This document shows, one piece after another, positions 12,294 through 14,909 of a DNA stretch of 14,909 nucleotides. How positions within the stretch are numbered: the stretch's first letter is position 1; each line of letters opens with the position of its first letter. A model generated the notes under the pieces. That model did no database searches. It was not told the DNA's origin and saw only the letters and a program-made list of their open reading frames with translations. Source of the DNA: Desulfurococcales archaeon (GTDB lineage: Archaea; Thermoproteota; Thermoprotei_A; Sulfolobales; AG1); assembly GCA_026990885.1 (NCBI GenBank), contig JALXCO010000210.1, positions 1 to 14,909 on the forward strand, written 5' to 3'. The position numbers and the translations under genes are program-made.

Positions 12294-12449
12294 TTATTTA
12301 GCTATAATGTCCTTTAAAGCTTTCTCCTTAAGTTCAGATATTCTAGCCTTGCTAGATTCAAAAATCTCGTTAACTTTATCTTCGAACTCTTTTAGGGCTC
12401 TCTCCCTATATTCATTTAGCAGACTCTCATACTCCTTAACGAGATCCAT
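12294..12449 (-). CDS. 51-residue coiled-coil protein in the ATPase operon (Sulfolobus epsilon-like position)
   Basis: A small gene between atpD and atpK. It starts at ATG 12449, with AGGTGA overlapping the atpD stop 4 nt upstream, and ends at TAA 12294, 15 nt before atpK. The product begins MDLVKEYESLLNEYRERALK, continues EFEDKVNEIFESSKARISEL and ends KEKALKDIIAK. It is almost entirely charged-hydrophobic heptad-like helix, with no Cys, Trp or Pro. In the Sulfolobus acidocaldarius ATPase operon (delta-alpha-beta-gamma-epsilon-c) a small epsilon gene occupies exactly this place, so this is probably its counterpart. It may contribute to a stalk or stator, like the small H/G-type coiled-coil subunits. 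Position is strong evidence that the gene is real; the role is inference. At 51 codons it is easily missed by length-filtered gene callers. Confidence 0.8.
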   Translation of the reverse strand: MDLVKEYESLLNEYRERALKEFEDKVNEIFESSKARISELKEKALKDIIAK

Positions 12450-12453
12450 GGTA

Positions 12454-13095
12454 TCACCTGGCTACTCTAGCTAATAATTTCTTCTTCATCAATTTAAGCC
12501 TTATGAAGTCCTCCCTCATCCTCTCCTCCAAAACAAGCTTTATTCTTTTAATAGCTAACCTATAGTTGGGAACTATAACATAGTCGAGGGCATTAATAAG
12601 TTTCTGCGTATTTCTAAGCTCCTCTATAAGCCTATTTAAGGTAGCCTCCGCCTCAACCATCTTAATCAAATCCTCCAACGCCTCCTTAAGTATTCTAGAC
12701 GCAATAACCATAGTTAAAGGAACAGTTGCAGGGGTAGAGCTGGGATCCTGAAGCGTTGATTTATCGATAGAGAGAACCGGAACCCTAATACCGAAAGCAG
12801 CTCTCTCACCAACATTTATCCTAGCGGTCTTATCTACAGTCCTCTCAACCAGATAAAGGGAATGGAACCCAGACTCTGATAGAGCGGTGAAATACATTTC
12901 GTAAGCCCTATTAAGCTTCTCGATCACCGATCTCTGAACCCTGGCATACTCGTTCGAAACCACCCTAATATTGAGCAGAAGGACATCTCTTTTATCCTCG
13001 AGTATTTTTCTGATTTTAGTTATTGTTGCCAAGCTCTTTCTAAGATTAATTAGGTTGATTTTTGTGGGCAAAATAGATCTGGGGTCGATAGCCAT
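12454..13095 (-). CDS. atpD: A-type ATP synthase subunit D (central stalk)
   Basis: A 213-residue central rotor shaft protein. The N-terminal helix ILPTKINLINLRKSLATITK is the family hallmark ('pTk..L..lk..l..a'), followed by long antiparallel coiled coil. A middle section is rich in beta and loop (about 85-125: VDKTARINVGERAAFGIRVPV, DPSSTPATVPL). The C-terminal helix EELRNTQKLINALDYVIVPN to the end contains the strongly conserved 'RR.NALE.v.iP' element, here NTQKLINALDYVIVP. The very basic tail is LKLMKKKLLARVAR. The ATG at 13095 follows AGGTGT by 5 nt. The gene lies 26 nt after atpB, and its stop TGA is embedded in the ribosome site of the following small gene. Confidence 0.93.
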   Translation of the reverse strand: MAIDPRSILPTKINLINLRKSLATITKIRKILEDKRDVLLLNIRVVSNEYARVQRSVIEKLNRAYEMYFTALSESGFHSLYLVERTVDKTARINVGERAAFGIRVPVLSIDKSTLQDPSSTPATVPLTMVIASRILKEALEDLIKMVEAEATLNRLIEELRNTQKLINALDYVIVPNYRLAIKRIKLVLEERMREDFIRLKLMKKKLLARVAR

Positions 13096-13121
13096 AAAAA
13101 CACCTATGAGACTAACCCTAC

Positions 13122-14525
13122 CTATTTAGAGGATCCAGATCTATATTTAGGATGATACTTCTTAATATACTCGTCCTTAATATTGGTGAGCTCTGATTCA
13201 GGCAGTATAGACAGTATATCCCATCCAATATCTAGAGTCTCCTCAATACTACGATTCTCATAGAAGCCCTGAGAAAGGAACTTTCTCTCAAACGCGTCAG
13301 CAAACCTAAGATACTTTCTATCCGTCTCAGACAGGCTCTCCTCGCCAACAATAACAGCTAGATTCCTCAGCTCCTGAGCCCTTGAATAAGCCGCATAGAG
13401 CTGGTTACTTACATCTCCATGATCATCACGCGTCTTGCCAGGGCCTATACCCTCCTTCATTAAACGAGACAGGCTCATCAATACATTTATGGGTGGATAG
13501 ATCCCTCTATTATATAGGCCTCTATCAAGCACGATCTGGCCCTCAGTTATATAGCCCGTAAGATCTGGTATGGGGTGCGTTATATCATCGGCGGGCATAG
13601 TTAATATAGGCATCTGGGTTATTGTTCCTTTCTTACCCGTAACCCTGCCTGCCCTCTCATAGATCGATGCAAGATCAGAGTACATATATCCAGGATACCC
13701 CTGCCTGCCAGGGACCTCCTCCCTAGCAGAGCTAATCTCCCTAAGAGCCTCACAGTAGTTGGTGAGATCAGACAATATAACGAGAACATGCATATCCCTC
13801 TCAAACGCGAGGTACTCGGCAAGAGTCAGAGCAACCCTAGGTGTTATAAGCCTAATCATAGCGGGCTCATCAGCCAAGTTAAGGAATATAGCAGCCCTCT
13901 TAATAGCTCCTGTCTCCTCGAAGAACTTCCTAAAGAACAAAGCCTCATCATACTTAATGCCTATAGCAGCGAAAACAACCGCAAACTCCTCACCCTCACC
14001 CCTAACAGTGGCTTGCCTAGCAATCTGGGCAGCAAGCATGTTATGCGGAAGACCACCACCGCTGAACAGAGGCAGCTTCTGACCCCTCACCAAAGTGTTC
14101 ATACCGTCTATAGCGGATACACCTGTCTGTATAAAGTCCTCAGGATAGGCTCTAGCCGCAGGATTTATAGGCAGCCCGTTAACGTCTCTGCGCTCCTCCG
14201 CAATTATGTTGGGGCCACCATCAATAGGCCTGCCAAGCCCGTCGAATATCCTGCCAAGCATGGCCTCTGAAACAGGGATCTCCATAGTTTTACCCATAAA
14301 CCTAACCTTAGTGCCTCTCGGCGTAATACCAGTTGTACCCTCAAACACCTGAACCACAGCATACCCCATACCAACCTCCAGAACCCTGCCAAGCCTCTTG
14401 TCTCCCGAAGCAGTCTCAACCTCAACAATCTCATCAAAGGCGACGTCAGAGACCTTCTCTATAAGAAGCAGAGGTCCCCTTATCTCCCTAATAGTTTCAT
14501 ACTCCCTAAAGTACTGAGCCGCCAT
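13122..14525 (-). CDS. atpB: A-type ATP synthase subunit B (non-catalytic)
   Basis: A 467-residue regulatory head subunit that alternates with A in the A3B3 hexamer. It starts with the beta-barrel (REIRGPLLLIEKVSDVAFDE), then GRIFDGLGRPIDGGP and DFIQTGVSAIDGMNTLVRGQ. In place of a Walker A P-loop it has LPLFSGGGLPHN, the recognised B-subunit variant without the GKT lysine-threonine. AAIGIKYDEALFFRKFFEET, FLNLADEPAMIRLITPRVAL and ISSAREEVPGRQGYPGYMYS follow. The C-terminal helical domain ends in DIGWDILSILPESEL. I chose ATG 14525 (MAAQYFREYE), 6 nt after GAGGTG. The in-frame GTG at 14534 is part of that site and would add only MFG. It starts 10 nt after the atpA stop, so the pair is translationally coupled. 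Confidence 0.97.
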   Translation of the reverse strand: MAAQYFREYETIREIRGPLLLIEKVSDVAFDEIVEVETASGDKRLGRVLEVGMGYAVVQVFEGTTGITPRGTKVRFMGKTMEIPVSEAMLGRIFDGLGRPIDGGPNIIAEERRDVNGLPINPAARAYPEDFIQTGVSAIDGMNTLVRGQKLPLFSGGGLPHNMLAAQIARQATVRGEGEEFAVVFAAIGIKYDEALFFRKFFEETGAIKRAAIFLNLADEPAMIRLITPRVALTLAEYLAFERDMHVLVILSDLTNYCEALREISSAREEVPGRQGYPGYMYSDLASIYERAGRVTGKKGTITQMPILTMPADDITHPIPDLTGYITEGQIVLDRGLYNRGIYPPINVLMSLSRLMKEGIGPGKTRDDHGDVSNQLYAAYSRAQELRNLAVIVGEESLSETDRKYLRFADAFERKFLSQGFYENRSIEETLDIGWDILSILPESELTNIKDEYIKKYHPKYRSGSSK

Positions 14526-14535
14526 CCCAAACACC

Positions 14536-14909
14536 TCACTTAGCTAGAGACTCAAGCTTCTCAACAAGCCTGGATTCAAGCTCATCAAACTTAGATAAAT
14601 CATCGTTGGATATAGTGAATCTCGATTTAATAATATCGGTCAACACATCATCCACGGTCTCCCTAATCGTCTTAACCGTTACCCCAGACTCAACCAGCTT
14701 TCTAGCTATAGTGCTGAACCTAAGTATGATTTTCATCATCCTAACCTGCTTCTGTGGGGATGTGAACGCATCGATCCTGTCGTAGGCGTTCTGCTTCAAG
14801 AAGCCCTCCCTAATTATCCTAGCAACCTCAAGAGTTAATTTATCGGGCTCCGAAAGGTTTTCGGCACCGATCAATCTAACGATCTCCTTAAGCTCGTTCT
14901 CCCTAAGCA
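14536..14909 (-). CDS. atpA: A-type ATP synthase subunit A (catalytic), C-terminal part
   Basis: The last 124 or so residues of the catalytic subunit; the frame is open at the window edge and continues from LRENELKEIVRLIGAENLSE. The family's C-terminal helical domain is clear: PDKLTLEVARIIREGFLKQN, AYDRIDAFTSPQKQVRMMKI ('FLqQnafd.vDtycs..Kq..mm..il'), and a closing helical bundle ending VEKLESLAK. The Walker A, bulge region and active-site residues lie outside the window. The internal ATG or ATC near 14874 is not a start. It is followed after 10 nt by atpB, and its stop TGA overlaps the atpB ribosome site. The operon promoter is therefore further upstream, outside the window. Confidence 0.95.
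   Translation of the reverse strand, partial: LRENELKEIVRLIGAENLSEPDKLTLEVARIIREGFLKQNAYDRIDAFTSPQKQVRMMKIILRFSTIARKLVESGVTVKTIRETVDDVLTDIIKSRFTISNDDLSKFDELESRLVEKLESLAK

Noticed and set aside
12249..12474. Plus-strand open frames through the atpK region, including a 192-codon frame at 11896-12474
   Set aside because: They mirror the Gly/Ala-rich atpK codons on the other strand, lack start signals and overlap three well-supported minus-strand genes.
1..14909. Search by eye for CRISPR repeats, insertion sequences, toxin-antitoxin pairs or defence genes
   Set aside because: No spaced direct repeats, transposase motifs, nuclease or toxin-like genes were seen; apart from the left edge the window is housekeeping chromosome.

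Overview
The window looks like chromosome of a hyperthermophilic crenarchaeon (Thermoproteota), most like Desulfurococcales. Support: an archaeal RNA polymerase subunit Rpo8, ribosomal protein eS26, an Elf1 homologue, a two-domain SmAP3-type Sm protein, archaeosine tRNA-guanine transglycosylase, GGGP synthase (ether lipids), the archaeal bifunctional fructose-1,6-bisphosphate aldolase/phosphatase, ABCE1/Rli1 and an A-type ATP synthase operon in the Sulfolobus-like order A-B-D-small-K. Codon use favours ATA, AGA/AGG and CTA, TATA boxes lie about 25 nt before short-leader or leaderless starts, and operon-internal genes carry a GGTG Shine-Dalgarno. Base composition is moderately AT-rich (my estimate, not a count).

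Layout. (1) 1-336 is foreign in style: two overlapping minus-strand reading frames with a strong bacterial-type GGAGG ribosome site, the second resembling the N-terminus of a bacteriophage tail-collar/tail-fibre protein. It abuts archaeal DNA at about 320-336, so it is either the end of an integrated element or an assembly chimera. (2) 327-998 holds a small OB-fold-like protein gene and an isolated 3' half of tRNA-Gly(GCC) at 785-827, which looks like an integration-site remnant or, less likely, a split-tRNA half. (3) 999-2989: ArsR-like HTH regulator, membrane-anchored DUF192 protein, then on the plus strand Elf1 followed directly by GGGP synthase. (4) 3011-5525: SmAP3-tgtA pair on the minus strand, divergent from rpo8 across one palindromic TATA element. 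(5) 5547-8388: triose-phosphate isomerase, FBP aldolase/phosphatase and a tandem-thioredoxin protein disulfide oxidoreductase. (6) 8559-9677: a one-ribbon TFS/Rpb9-like protein, eS26 and a divergent unknown gene. (7) 9860-11698: ABCE1. (8) 11880-14909: A-ATPase subunits K, an unlisted 51-residue coiled-coil subunit, D, B and the C-terminus of A.

Functionally most of the window is core information processing (transcription, tRNA modification, ribosome and ribosome recycling), gluconeogenesis and energy conversion. TPI and FBPA/P act consecutively: TPI interconverts the triose phosphates, and FBPA/P condenses them and dephosphorylates the product to fructose 6-phosphate. No CRISPR array, transposon, integrase or complete defence system is visible. 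The most unusual items are the tRNA-Gly half next to phage-like DNA, the 51-aa ATPase gene, the truncated TFS-like protein, a GC-rich intergenic island upstream of ABCE1, and a perfect inverted repeat upstream of the FBPA/P promoter.
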